A DNA stretch of 10,911 nucleotides from contig JAUZQU010000031.1 of assembly GCA_030950835.1 (NCBI GenBank), positions 1-10,911 of the forward strand. Reading direction: 5' to 3'. Numbering within the stretch: the stretch's first letter is position 1; each line of letters starts with the position of its first letter. This document shows positions 1 to 6,928 of this stretch, piece after piece. The notes below the pieces were generated by a model that saw nothing but the letters and a program-made list of their open reading frames with translations, had not been told where the DNA came from and did no database searches. Both the position numbers and the translations under genes were made by a program. This DNA is from Mariprofundaceae bacterium. Lineage in GTDB: Bacteria; Pseudomonadota; Zetaproteobacteria; Mariprofundales; Mariprofundaceae.

Positions 1-395
1 AAATAAGCGCCCCAACTCCAAGCCGCTACAATCACATGTGTTTTCAAACCATCTGCGCGTAAACCCATGCCTTCAGAACCATAAAATGCCATAGGGCGCA
101 GGTATGCTGAATCAAGGTTGTTCATTTTGACCGAATCAAGCTGGGCTTGATTGATGTCATCTTTAGAAAACGGCATGTCCATATTCATAATTTTGGCGGA
201 GTTAAACAACCTGTCCGTATGTTCTTGCAAACGAAAAATCGCTGTGCCTTGTTCAGCATGATACGCACGCACACCTTCAAACACACCCATGCCATAGTGT
301 AAAGTGTGGGTTAAGACGTGAATCTTAGCATCGCGCCAAGGCACCATTTCTCCATCAAACCAAATGAGTCCATCTCGATCTGCAAAATTCATCAT
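1..395 (-). CDS. ilvE: Branched-chain amino acid aminotransferase, N-terminal fragment
   Basis: This is the 5' part (131 complete codons) of a gene that runs off the left edge, so no stop codon is visible. IlvE is the cytoplasmic PLP enzyme that transfers an amino group between glutamate and the keto acids of leucine, isoleucine and valine. Reading down from position 395 the frame is open throughout. It shows hallmarks of the IlvE fold-type IV family: an opening like DGLIWFDGEMVPWRDA, then THTLHYGMGVFEGVRAY, LRPMAFYGSEGMG, and VIVAAWSWGAY at the very edge. The catalytic lysine would lie beyond the window. Two ATGs stand in tandem (395 and 392). I chose 395 because an AAAGG sequence lies about 11 nt upstream, closer to normal spacing than for 392. 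It follows recR by 42 nt on the same strand. Identity is confident; only the fragment is judged. Confidence 0.93.
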   Translation of the reverse strand, partial: MMNFADRDGLIWFDGEMVPWRDAKIHVLTHTLHYGMGVFEGVRAYHAEQGTAIFRLQEHTDRLFNSAKIMNMDMPFSKDDINQAQLDSVKMNNLDSAYLRPMAFYGSEGMGLRADGLKTHVIVAAWSWGAY

Positions 396-437
396 ATTAT
401 ACTTTACCTTTATATTTTAACATCGACTTGCCACCAA

Positions 438-1064
438 CTACACGATTGGGCTGGCGCGTTCCCACATTACCCGCTGCTCCAAAGCGCGAGATAACGTGTA
501 TTCATCCAAATATTCAAGCTCGCCACCTTCAGGCACACCACGCGCAATCCTAGAGACTTGAAGCTCATGATGCGCATAACGTCTGGCGATAAAGTGCGCC
601 GTCGCTTCACCATCTACCGTGGCACTTGTCGCTAAAATCAATTCCTTGATATCCCCTACCGCAATGCGTTTATCCAAGGCTTTAAAGCGTAGTTCTTCAG
701 GGCCAACGCCATCCACAGGGCTTAAGCGACCATGCAATACATGGTAACTACCCTGAAAATGTCCACGCTCCAACATCAACACATCCACAGGCTGCTCCAC
801 AATACATACCACCGCCTGTTGACGTTTAACATTATCACACACATTACAATGCACATCCGTGGCAAAACCACCGCAACGTTGGCAAAAATGCACTTGTTGA
901 TGCAATTCTTGCAACGAGGCAGCCAAGCTTTGCACTTCGCTTTCTTGTTGTTCCAACATATTCAATGCCAAACGCATGGCAGTCTTAGGGCCCACCCCTT
1001 GATAAGCGCTTAACTGCTCCACCAAACGCGCCAACGGCTCTGGCATACCTGCAAGATGATGCAT
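438..1064 (-). CDS. recR: Recombination mediator protein RecR
   Basis: RecR works with RecO (and RecF) to load RecA on single-stranded DNA at gaps during recombinational repair. The 208-residue product has the family layout: an N-terminal helix-hairpin-helix (about 10-40, with YQGVGPKTAMRLAL), a four-Cys zinc finger (C61, C64, C73, C76), a Toprim domain (about 84-185, with IVEQPVDVLMLER and HGRLSPVDGVGPEEL), and the conserved C-terminal stretch RIARGVPEGGELEYLDEYTLS. The length is slightly above the usual ~200 residues, so the true start could be the ATG at 1046, which gives an MPEPLARL N-terminus. I keep 1064 because its ATG shares one base with the TAA of ybaB (TAATG), a classic arrangement for translational coupling. 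The pairing with ybaB immediately upstream is the widely conserved ybaB-recR couple. Confidence 0.96.
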   Translation of the reverse strand: MHHLAGMPEPLARLVEQLSAYQGVGPKTAMRLALNMLEQQESEVQSLAASLQELHQQVHFCQRCGGFATDVHCNVCDNVKRQQAVVCIVEQPVDVLMLERGHFQGSYHVLHGRLSPVDGVGPEELRFKALDKRIAVGDIKELILATSATVDGEATAHFIARRYAHHELQVSRIARGVPEGGELEYLDEYTLSRALEQRVMWERASPIV

Positions 1065-1378
1065 TACAGCGAAAAACCAGGCGGCATCGACATACCAGAC
1101 ATCAGCTCCTGCTGCTTGCTTTTACTCGCTTCTTCCACCTTTTGTATACCCGAGTTGACGGCTGCTACAATCAAGTCTTCAAGCAACGATTTATCATTAT
1201 CTTGCAACAAACTATCATCAATATCAATGCTTTTTACCCGACGAATGCCTGAAATCACGACTTTCACCATGCCGCCACCTGACTCACCCGTCATTTCCAA
1301 ATCCGACATCTCATCTTGTACCGTTTTCATGGTTTCTTGCATCTTTTTCGCTTGCTGCATCATTTTCGCAATGTTCAT
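1064..1378 (-). CDS. ybaB: Nucleoid-associated protein YbaB/EbfC family
   Basis: The 104-residue protein belongs to the YbaB/EbfC family of small dimeric DNA-binding proteins, which affect nucleoid structure and are commonly encoded just before recR. Visible family traits are the N-terminal amphipathic helix rich in Met, Lys and Gln (MNIAKMMQQAKKMQETM), the GESGGGMVKVVISG core strand region at about 31-44, a conserved acidic stretch (SIDIDDSLL), the LLEDLIVAAVN helix at about 65-75, and a Met/Pro/Gly-rich tail. Length is normal. The start is supported by AGAGGA placed 5-6 nt before the ATG. The stop codon overlaps the recR start by one base. The gene usually found upstream, dnaX, is absent; a Tim44-like gene takes its place. 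Confidence 0.94.
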   Translation of the reverse strand: MNIAKMMQQAKKMQETMKTVQDEMSDLEMTGESGGGMVKVVISGIRRVKSIDIDDSLLQDNDKSLLEDLIVAAVNSGIQKVEEASKSKQQELMSGMSMPPGFSL

Positions 1379-1435
1379 CGTTATCCTCTTACCCTTGTAT
1401 TGCCTTAACCCTGTTGAGCATGAATCTGTTGAACA

Positions 1436-2311
1436 TTAACTTTGCTGAATACCAGCAAGATACCAAGTCGGGTCTTCACTATGCGGATTATGTTGGAAAA
1501 TCCAACGCTCATCTACTTGGTTGCTTGCTTGCTCTATCACTTGCCCAGCAGCATCTAAAGTTGCCTCATCCAACAAGGCAGTGAAATGTACGGCAACCCA
1601 ATCTAGCTCAGACTCACACCATGTATCTTCAATCACAGCATTCAACATACCTACATCTGTTTTGCTGCTATGTTCAGCCAACCCTGCTATATCTGCGGCA
1701 ACTTTTTGTGCCACATCTGCTGTACAAAACGAACGAATATCATCCATGTTTTTCGCATCCCAATCCGCTTGCATACGCATGAAAATATCACGCGCCGAGT
1801 TCAAGAAAACATCATGGTCGATGTCGGGCTTTGCCATAGCCGAGCTGCTGGACGATGTGGTGAAAGCATCATTGTTATGCGCTGTTTCCTCATCCTGTTG
1901 ACCACCCAGCGGCGAGCCCTGCCCTGCATGTGCATATTCAGGCTGCCTTGTTGCTCCAGAAGCTGCTCTGCGCATAAACCAGAAAATGGCAAAACCAATA
2001 CCCGCAAACAACAAAATATCCATGAAGTTAATGCCTTCAAAAGCACCGCCAAAGAACATCGCGCCCAACAAACCACCCATCGCTAAACCACCAAGCATAC
2101 CCATCATGCCACCAGACTTTCCTGCCTGTGTTGGGGCTGCTTTTTGACTATTAAAGTTCTTTTGTGGGCTTGGTTTGCCAAAACTCTTTTGTTTACTAAA
2201 CGACTTTCCAAAACTTCCGCCGCCGCCAAAACGTTTGGCTTCACTATGTTCAGCAAACCCTGTAACCCCCACAAACAACGCCAAAAAACTCAATATAAAT
2301 ACTTTTCTCAT
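1436..2311 (-). CDS. Exported Tim44-like domain protein
   Basis: This 291-residue protein is recognised as a bacterial Tim44/L45-domain protein (COG4395-type, annotated in databases as predicted lipid-binding transport protein). From the N-terminus it shows a signal peptide or anchor (1-25, ending SEAKRF), a low-complexity Gly/Ser/Phe/Lys segment (27-65), a Gly/Met-rich hydrophobic stretch (67-91), a clear membrane helix (about 97-113, MDILLFAGIGFAIFWFM) followed by Arg residues, a Ser/Gln-rich linker (120-165), and a Tim44-like C-terminal domain (about 166-288) ending with the characteristic WIFQHN...PTWYLAGIQ. It is therefore probably inner-membrane anchored; which side the Tim44 domain faces cannot be decided here. 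AAGGTGG lies 9 nt before the ATG. It sits 23 nt after dciA and 57 nt before ybaB. The family assignment is firm; the biochemical role of bacterial members is poorly known. Confidence 0.85.
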   Translation of the reverse strand: MRKVFILSFLALFVGVTGFAEHSEAKRFGGGGSFGKSFSKQKSFGKPSPQKNFNSQKAAPTQAGKSGGMMGMLGGLAMGGLLGAMFFGGAFEGINFMDILLFAGIGFAIFWFMRRAASGATRQPEYAHAGQGSPLGGQQDEETAHNNDAFTTSSSSSAMAKPDIDHDVFLNSARDIFMRMQADWDAKNMDDIRSFCTADVAQKVAADIAGLAEHSSKTDVGMLNAVIEDTWCESELDWVAVHFTALLDEATLDAAGQVIEQASNQVDERWIFQHNPHSEDPTWYLAGIQQS

Positions 2312-2334
2312 CGGATTTAACCACCTTTTCTTCT

Positions 2335-2820
2335 TTATTCAGCTGTAAAATATATACCTTGTGCCACTTGGGTTTGAAACATGGCACGCCGCAGCGCCTT
2401 ATTCTCAACAACTTGTACGCTTTGAGCAAGTTTGCGTAAGTCCTGACAGCTTAATTGCTGTTGCACATGCCTTATTTTTGACTCGCGTATCCCTGCTCCA
2501 GCCTGCACACGCGTCCACACCTTGCTCAATCCCTGCAACTTGCATTGTTTAAAACACGCCTTACGAATCTCTTCATGCAACAAACGAATATGTTGCGCCA
2601 CCACGGAATGATTCACCGCAATAATCAAACCCAAAGAGCCATCCGATTGCGGTTCAACAGCAATCGGCTCACTACTCTGCGCCATCATATTACCCACAAT
2701 ATCCGACCAATAGCGCCGCAAAATACCAATGCTGGATAATCGCAACATACGGTCTTCACCCAATATCTTATGCATATTGACATGAATAGGTTTCAGTTCA
2801 GATTTTTTTCTTTTTGCCAT
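2335..2820 (-). CDS. dciA: DciA-like protein (DUF721), helicase-loading factor
   Basis: The 161-residue product matches the DUF721/DciA family, which in many bacteria lacking DnaC/DnaI serves as the loader or operator of the replicative helicase DnaB. The diagnostic part is the N-terminal DUF721 module: a basic start (MAKRKK), then LRRYWSDIVGNMMAQSSEPIAV (key residues W38, G43, P52), followed by a strand-helix segment (LGLIIAVNHSVVAQHIRLLHEEI, about 63-85) like the KH-like fold of DciA. The C-terminal third is Gln-rich and not conserved as far as I can tell. The ATG at 2820 has only a weak ribosome site (GGTG about 11 nt upstream), but the gene starts 15 nt after the HIT gene and may be coupled to it. 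I am confident of the DUF721 assignment; the helicase role is inferred from family knowledge. Confidence 0.8.
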   Translation of the reverse strand: MAKRKKSELKPIHVNMHKILGEDRMLRLSSIGILRRYWSDIVGNMMAQSSEPIAVEPQSDGSLGLIIAVNHSVVAQHIRLLHEEIRKACFKQCKLQGLSKVWTRVQAGAGIRESKIRHVQQQLSCQDLRKLAQSVQVVENKALRRAMFQTQVAQGIYFTAE

Positions 2821-2835
2821 AACTAACGAAACACC

Positions 2836-3165
2836 TTAAAAAGGCAGCTTTTTGCCGCCTAAAATATGGGCGTGTACATGAAACACCTCTTGCCCACCAC
2901 CTTCACGAACATTCAACACCACCCTATAACCAGCTTCAAGCTGCAATACTGTATTGGCAACATGGTTCACCCTATGCATCAACCTGCCAAGCGCAGCCTC
3001 ATCCGACATATCTGCTAAGGTAGGCACATGCACTTTCGGAATCACCAACACATGCGTAGGTGCTTTGGGATGAATATCTTTGAAGGCAAATACATCATCA
3101 TCTTCATACACTTTATCCGAAGGAATATCGCCTTGGATAATCTTACAAAATAAACAATCACTCAC
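2836..3165 (-). CDS. HIT-family nucleotide hydrolase (HinT-like), GTG start
   Basis: This is a small histidine-triad protein of the HinT branch, a family of purine nucleoside phosphoramidate hydrolases acting in the cytoplasm. With the start chosen here it has 109 residues, typical for the family. It begins VSDCLFCKIIQGDIPS (C4 and C7, as in many HinT proteins that bind zinc), continues with VYEDDDVFAFKDIHPKAPTHVLVIPK, and ends with the catalytic triad HVHAHILGG (His at 96, 98 and 100). A longer frame opens at an ATG at 3201 but would overlap the upstream gene. The GTG at 3165 has a perfect AAGGAG (3172-3177) exactly 6 nt upstream, so I take GTG as the true start. It lies 23 nt after the LpxR-like gene and 15 nt before dciA. 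Confidence 0.93.
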   Translation of the reverse strand: MSDCLFCKIIQGDIPSDKVYEDDDVFAFKDIHPKAPTHVLVIPKVHVPTLADMSDEAALGRLMHRVNHVANTVLQLEAGYRVVLNVREGGGQEVFHVHAHILGGKKLPF

Positions 3166-3171
3166 CTTTTT

Positions 3172-3177
3172 CTCCTT
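3172..3177 (-). promoter_or_regulatory. Ribosome binding site that fixes the GTG start of the HIT gene
   Basis: Read on the minus strand this is AAGGAG, separated by six bases from the GTG at 3165. It is a consensus Shine-Dalgarno at optimal spacing. It lies inside the longer reading frame that begins at 3201, which argues that the first twelve codons of that frame are not translated. Confidence 0.75.
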
Positions 3178-3188
3178 CACCAGACGCA

Positions 3189-4202
3189 CTAATATCGCCA
3201 ATCATAAGTTAAAGCTCCAAGATATTCATATCCAATGGCATGTTTAGCCTGACTTACTTGCACATTTTGACTGCTTCGTAATATGCTAAAGTGTAGCCCA
3301 TAATCAAGCGTTTCATAATGTATAGCAAGCACACCCAGCCCAACGATAGGCTCTTTATAACTTTTAGCTGAGCTTTGAATCAGGCTACCATCTAAATATA
3401 ACTGATGCGCAATGAGATTGAGTTGTAACATCAAGGACATATACAATGACCCTTCCAGACTATCCGCCGATGATCTGTTTGCCATCGTATGAATATGATA
3501 ACCAAAGGTGTTCGGCACATAAGCAAACCCAGCAGGCAAATCTTGACCCAGCCTAAACTCCAACTCTGCTGCAAGGTGCGTACTTAGATTACCAAACCCA
3601 CCACCAACTCCTACACTCATATCCCATAATTTTGTCGTTTGCCCAAGGTTCAGCTTTCTCTTTTTTAACATATGTATGTTCAATATCAGTTCACTTGGGT
3701 ACTGCTCTGACCAGCCTTCAAACACGGCAAGATCACGGATATTGTGTACAACTTCTTGCGTTTGCTCAGCCCCTGACAAAGGACCAGCCACCCCCACACT
3801 CACAGCAACAGCATCCAGCTGCCTATGATCAAAGTGATACCAAGCATGTTGCAATATCAAACTGCCCACAAAAGGTACATCCTGATTGCGTTGTTGGATG
3901 GGTGTATCCATTTGGGGTGTATGTATGGTCTGCTGCACAGCCCAGCTTTGTCTATACCACAAGTCAGGATTTTTTAAACTGGGGGTAACTGCTGAATAAT
4001 GTTGATACGAAAAGATATTTGAGAACTGCGCATCGCGGAAAAAGTAAAAATCATTATCCCAAGAAAACCGAGAAGTCTCCGCACTTAAACCTACTACTTC
4101 AGCCTTATCTGCTGCCCAAGCTGTAGCGCAAGCAAGTGAAAGATGAAGACACCATACGATACTACATGCTCTCATGATACTGATTGCTTTAAGTTTCAAC
4201 AT
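3189..4202 (-). CDS. LpxR-family (DUF2219) outer-membrane protein, possible lipid A deacylase
   Basis: The 337-residue protein begins with a signal peptide (basic start, hydrophobic core, cleavage after about residue 31 in ATAWAAD) and ends in an aromatic residue (YDWRY), as outer-membrane beta-barrels do. It aligns by eye with LpxR, which removes the 3'-acyloxyacyl group of lipid A. It shares the early WDNDFYFF (N50, D51), the WAVQQTIHTPQ strand (about 87-97), GVAGPLSGAEQTQEVVH (catalytic-type H153), and GW followed by NE-like SE. The family's DRPYAGW signature is changed to DVPFVGS at about 108-114, so activity is uncertain. M10 (position 4175) is an alternative start giving a more ordinary signal peptide. 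Neither start has a strong ribosome site. I keep 4202 because it overlaps the GIY-YIG stop by 7 nt, consistent with coupling. Family assignment is moderately firm; the deacylase function is inferred. Confidence 0.72.
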   Translation of the reverse strand: MLKLKAISIMRACSIVWCLHLSLACATAWAADKAEVVGLSAETSRFSWDNDFYFFRDAQFSNIFSYQHYSAVTPSLKNPDLWYRQSWAVQQTIHTPQMDTPIQQRNQDVPFVGSLILQHAWYHFDHRQLDAVAVSVGVAGPLSGAEQTQEVVHNIRDLAVFEGWSEQYPSELILNIHMLKKRKLNLGQTTKLWDMSVGVGGGFGNLSTHLAAELEFRLGQDLPAGFAYVPNTFGYHIHTMANRSSADSLEGSLYMSLMLQLNLIAHQLYLDGSLIQSSAKSYKEPIVGLGVLAIHYETLDYGLHFSILRSSQNVQVSQAKHAIGYEYLGALTYDWRY

Positions 4203-4462
4203 CTTGCCAAATAACTTAAAACTATCGCCTCTTTTTTGTTTTTTGATTGCTTTTTCATCACAATTTCAGCTTGCAAAGCTGCTGAATGGCTACCTATCTC
4301 TTGCTGATATACCAAAGTTAACGGTGATTTACCGCGCAAATACTTAGCGCCTTTTCCTGCTTGATGTTGCGCGAAGCGTCTTGTCACATCCGTGCTAATA
4401 CCTGTATAAAGGCTGTTATTGTGGCAACGAACCAGATAAAGCGACCACAAACGTTCATTCAT
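4196..4462 (-). CDS. GIY-YIG nuclease-domain protein (UPF0213/YhbQ-like)
   Basis: The 88-residue protein is a minimal GIY-YIG domain of the UPF0213/YhbQ type, a family of single-domain proteins thought to act on DNA. The GIY element appears as SLYLVRC (7-13) and YIG as LYTGIS (18-23). They are followed by DVTRRFAQH (catalytic Arg around 28-29, H33), the family-typical GKGAKYLRGKSPLTLVYQQ (36-54), and the helix with the metal-binding Glu (E66 in QAEIVMKK). A longer in-frame extension up to 4627 exists, but its translation is a Trp-rich jumble that overlaps the upstream gene in another frame. The ATG at 4462 gives the normal family length. That ATG lies inside the last codons of the small upstream gene (8-nt overlap), suggesting coupled translation; the stop overlaps the next gene by 7 nt. 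Confidence 0.88.
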   Translation of the reverse strand: MNERLWSLYLVRCHNNSLYTGISTDVTRRFAQHQAGKGAKYLRGKSPLTLVYQQEIGSHSAALQAEIVMKKQSKNKKEAIVLSYLARC

Positions 4463-4676
4463 GCTGTTGTTGCGCCGCTTCAAATAAAGGTAAATCTTCA
4501 GAAACTTGATAACCTGTTCTTTTTGCCTCCAAATTGGCTTTAGCCAACTCAGGCAAGGCAATTTCGGCATAGGCAGCACAAACTTTACGCTTGCGGCAAT
4601 CACAAACCACGCAAGCCACCAGTTCATTCATAAAACCACGGGCTTCTCCTTTGCGTATACACCAAATCTGACTCAT
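4455..4676 (-). CDS. Small Cys-rich protein of unknown function
   Basis: I do not recognise this 73-residue protein. Its N-terminal half holds a cysteine cluster, VACVVCDCRKRKVC (spacing C-x2-C-x-C-x5-C), plus a lone Cys near the start, set among basic residues. Such a cluster could bind zinc or an iron-sulphur centre, but that is speculation. The second half is helical and mildly acidic (ALPELAKANLEAKRTGY, then EDLPLFEAAQQQHE). Evidence that it is real: the end overlaps the GIY-YIG start by 8 nt, AGG stands 8 nt before the ATG at 4676, and the frame encodes a balanced composition. A TTG just ahead at 4679 and an ATG at 4631 are alternative starts. It appears to be the first gene of the run extending to ilvE. 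Confidence 0.62.
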   Translation of the reverse strand: MSQIWCIRKGEARGFMNELVACVVCDCRKRKVCAAYAEIALPELAKANLEAKRTGYQVSEDLPLFEAAQQQHE

Positions 4677-4781
4677 CAATAAAACCTATATCAAGAAAAC
4701 ATGGCTGTACATGAAAATCATCGCCCAGCTAAAGTAAACCTGAATGCATATGTGGGGCTTAGCTAGGGATGACGTTTAAAA

Positions 4782-6311
4782 CTAAAGCCCTGCAAACAAA
4801 TGATGAATTTTTTCGCTCACTTCTATAGGTGAGAAAGGTTTTTTGAGAAAGGCTGTGTTCTCCATTTCAAGCAACTCATGAACTTTATCGTTGGCGGGAT
4901 AACCACTAACAATCAACACTGGGGCTTGTGGTATTAAACCTCGCAACTCACCGATGATGTCACCACCACTTCTATCAGGCAAACCCAAGTCCAAGATGAT
5001 TAAATCAATGTGTTCTGACTTTTCTTGGGCTTGAATCAAAGCTTGTTTAGCATTCTTAGCCAGAAAAATGCTGTGCCCCCAATGGCGAAGCAATGTGCTG
5101 GTAACCGAGATGACCACTTCATTATCTTCTACCAACAAAATCGTCTTTTTATCGGTGTAAGTATGCGGTGTCTCTGTATTCAACGTCTCATGGTGATGCT
5201 CTTGCTCCATTTTAACAGGCAACAATACAGAAAAACAACTGCCTTCACCCATCACACTACTCACCTCAATATGACCATCATGGCTTTGAGCAATGCCCCA
5301 TGCCGCAGCCAGCCCTAAACCCCTACCCAAAAACTTGGTGGTATAAAAAGGCTCAAAAACATGTGCCAGCTGATCAGATTCCATACCTACACCCGTATCA
5401 CGTATGCCAATCCCAATATATTGCCCTGCATCCAGATGATTTTGTTGATGCTGTTGCGTATGTTGAAATGTTGAAACACAAATGTCCCCACCATGCGGCA
5501 TGGCTTCGATAGCATTATGCAAAATACCTTCCAAAAGTTGTGATAATTGTGCTTTATCCCCTTCAACATGACCACTATCTTGCAGCAATTCTAAAGTGAT
5601 ATGGGTATTATCTTGCGACAAATGTTGGATGCGCTCTAAAGCTTGGTGGATTAAGCTTTCGACATGGATAGTGCTGACATTGAATTTCGCACCCTGAGCA
5701 TACGCCAAGAGTTGCCTAGACACCTGCACTGCCCTGATGCCTGAATCATAAATCATTTGTAATAAACGTTGGTTCTCTGGTGGTTCGTTGTCGCGCTGCA
5801 AGAGGATTTCGGAAGTGGTGACCACACCAACCATCAAATTGTTAAACTCATGCGACAAACCACCTGCCAAAGTATGTGCAACTTCCATACGCGAAGCAGC
5901 AAGCCGTGTTTTATCTTGCTGCACTTGCTGTTGATGCTCTTGGCGATCTGCCAACACATGATTCATCACCACGCTTAAACGCGAAACATTATCTTTGCTC
6001 ACATAATGTGCAGCTCCAGCCCGCATCAACTCCACAGCAGTTTCTTCGCCAATACGCCCTGAAACCACCACCAAAGGTGTGATCAACTCCAATGATTTTA
6101 ACAGTTTTAATGCCGCAAAAGCATCAAAATGGGGCATAATGTGGTCTGACAACACGATATCCCAAGTTTGCTCCGACAAAGCTTTACGCATGGCAGCTTC
6201 AGTGTCGACACGCAACCAGTTGACCTCATGCCCACTGCGCTCAATTTGTCGGGCAGATAATATCGCCCCATCTTCCTCATCATCAACAATCAACAGCTGA
6301 ATATCAGACAT
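4782..6311 (-). CDS. Soluble hybrid histidine kinase (REC-HisKA-HATPase-REC)
   Basis: The 509-residue protein has no membrane segment. Its order is: receiver 1 (about 4-120; acidic D10/D11, phospho-acceptor D56 in LSDHIMP, K106), a short Gln-rich coiled coil (123-140), a dimerisation/phosphotransfer domain with H154 in GGLSHEFNN, a HATPase domain (N box HNAIEAMP with N266, G1 box DTGVGM 305-310, F box VFEPFYTTK, G2 box GRGLGLAAAWG 329-339), a His/Thr-rich linker (369-388), and receiver 2 (389-506; E395/D396, D441 in LDLGLP, K490). All catalytic residues are present, so it should autophosphorylate and relay. The SHEFNN-type H box is typical of soluble kinases driven by an N-terminal receiver. 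Its ATG shares one base with the stop of the preceding receiver gene (TAATG) and has only a weak ribosome site, so translation is probably coupled. No output domain is visible. Confidence 0.93.
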   Translation of the reverse strand: MSDIQLLIVDDEEDGAILSARQIERSGHEVNWLRVDTEAAMRKALSEQTWDIVLSDHIMPHFDAFAALKLLKSLELITPLVVVSGRIGEETAVELMRAGAAHYVSKDNVSRLSVVMNHVLADRQEHQQQVQQDKTRLAASRMEVAHTLAGGLSHEFNNLMVGVVTTSEILLQRDNEPPENQRLLQMIYDSGIRAVQVSRQLLAYAQGAKFNVSTIHVESLIHQALERIQHLSQDNTHITLELLQDSGHVEGDKAQLSQLLEGILHNAIEAMPHGGDICVSTFQHTQQHQQNHLDAGQYIGIGIRDTGVGMESDQLAHVFEPFYTTKFLGRGLGLAAAWGIAQSHDGHIEVSSVMGEGSCFSVLLPVKMEQEHHHETLNTETPHTYTDKKTILLVEDNEVVISVTSTLLRHWGHSIFLAKNAKQALIQAQEKSEHIDLIILDLGLPDRSGGDIIGELRGLIPQAPVLIVSGYPANDKVHELLEMENTAFLKKPFSPIEVSEKIHHLFAGL

Positions 6312-6846
6312 TAGTTATACTCATAAGGGGATACTGAAGCGTTTCTTAGCGTCCAATAGCTGCCTAAATCATGAATTGAAGATGTGAACTCATGCATATC
6401 CACAGGTTTTTGCACATAACTGTTCGCTCCATACTGATAAGCCTTTTGAATATCACTAGTCTCGTTGGATGAAGTGAAAACAGCAATGGGTAAAAGTTTG
6501 GTTTCAGAATGGGCGCGAAGTTGTTGTAAAACATCTAAGCCACTTAGTCGTGGCAACTGCAAATCAAGCAAGACAAACTCTGGAAAATCTTCTTTATCCA
6601 AGATAAGTTGGTCTTGTTGATTGAAAAAATAGCGCAAGGCTTCTTCGCCATCACGTTTTACAATGATTTTATTTTCTAGGTGCATTTTCTGAAAGACACG
6701 TAAAATGAGTTTTTCATCATCCTCAGCGTCTTCAACCAGCAAAATGCTATATTTCGAGGTCGTATTCATAAGCGTACACTCCTTGAAGTACATATTAAAG
6801 GCTAATATATAACCTTTGTCTATAGCACTTTCTGCCGATACGATGC
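6227..6846. repeat. Tandem duplication unit, copy A
   Basis: About 620 bp containing the start of the hybrid kinase, receiver copy 1, and the relic of the membrane kinase 3' end. It matches 6848-7464 with about nine of ten bases identical in the stretches I aligned. Starts and stops of the two receivers are offset by exactly 619 bp. A few small indels lie outside the receiver genes, and none changes receiver length. Confidence 0.9.
6311..6769 (-). CDS. Single-domain response regulator, Rcp1/CheY-like (copy 1)
   Basis: This 152-residue protein is a stand-alone receiver of the Rcp1-like type: a long receiver with an insertion (NQQDQLILDKEDFPEF, about 50-65) before the phosphorylation strand. 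Key residues are present: E13/D14 acidic pair, D69 in LLDLQLP, T99/S100, and K121 in VQKPVDM. There is no DNA-binding or enzymatic domain, so it would act as a phosphate shuttle or by protein contact. The frame extends upstream to 6913, but that part is the duplication relic. The ATG at 6769 has AAGGAG (6779-6784) 9 nt upstream and matches the start of copy 2. By hand alignment it differs from copy 2 at 21 of 152 residues, none of them a catalytic position. Its stop overlaps the hybrid kinase start by one base. Confidence 0.93.
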   Translation of the reverse strand: MNTTSKYSILLVEDAEDDEKLILRVFQKMHLENKIIVKRDGEEALRYFFNQQDQLILDKEDFPEFVLLDLQLPRLSGLDVLQQLRAHSETKLLPIAVFTSSNETSDIQKAYQYGANSYVQKPVDMHEFTSSIHDLGSYWTLRNASVSPYEYN

Positions 6847-6928
6847 ACATGCCCACTACGCTCCATTTGTCGGGCAGGTAACATATCCCATCATCCTCGC
6901 CATCATCAATCAACAGTTGATATCAGAC
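6770..6928 (-). pseudogene. Chimeric junction relic: hybrid-kinase 5' end fused to membrane-kinase 3' end
   Basis: The spacer between the two receiver genes is not random. Bases 6848-6930 (minus strand) match the first ~80 bp of the hybrid kinase gene at 6227-6311, including its ATG overlapping the receiver stop. Bases 6770-6846 match the last ~80 bp of the membrane kinase gene at 7385-7464, including the SAESAIDKG codons and the ribosome site before the receiver. The hybrid-kinase part is dead: small deletions bring a TGA (6910-6912) after six codons. The fusion point lies around 6846-6848, where both parents carry a short CATG. This is the scar expected at the centre of a tandem duplication. 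Confidence 0.88.

Noticed and set aside
1411..1436. Two near-identical 11-mers CTGTTGARCAT 15 bases apart before ybaB
   Set aside because: Too short and partly inside the end of the Tim44-like gene; likely chance.
3166..3201. ATG at 3201 as start of the HIT protein
   Set aside because: It overlaps the LpxR-like gene, lacks a ribosome site, and contains the perfect Shine-Dalgarno of the GTG start.
4463..4627. In-frame extension of the GIY-YIG protein up to 4627
   Set aside because: It overlaps the Cys-rich gene in another frame, has an implausible Trp-rich composition, and would exceed the family length.
4750..4790. Imperfect inverted repeat GGGCTTTAG / CTAAGCCC at the end of the hybrid kinase, considered as a terminator
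   Set aside because: It has a long loop, one bulge and no T run, so it is not convincing.
6770..6913. In-frame extension of receiver copy 1 up to 6913 (48 extra residues)
   Set aside because: The extension is the duplication relic, copy 2 starts without it, and a good AAGGAG precedes the ATG at 6769.
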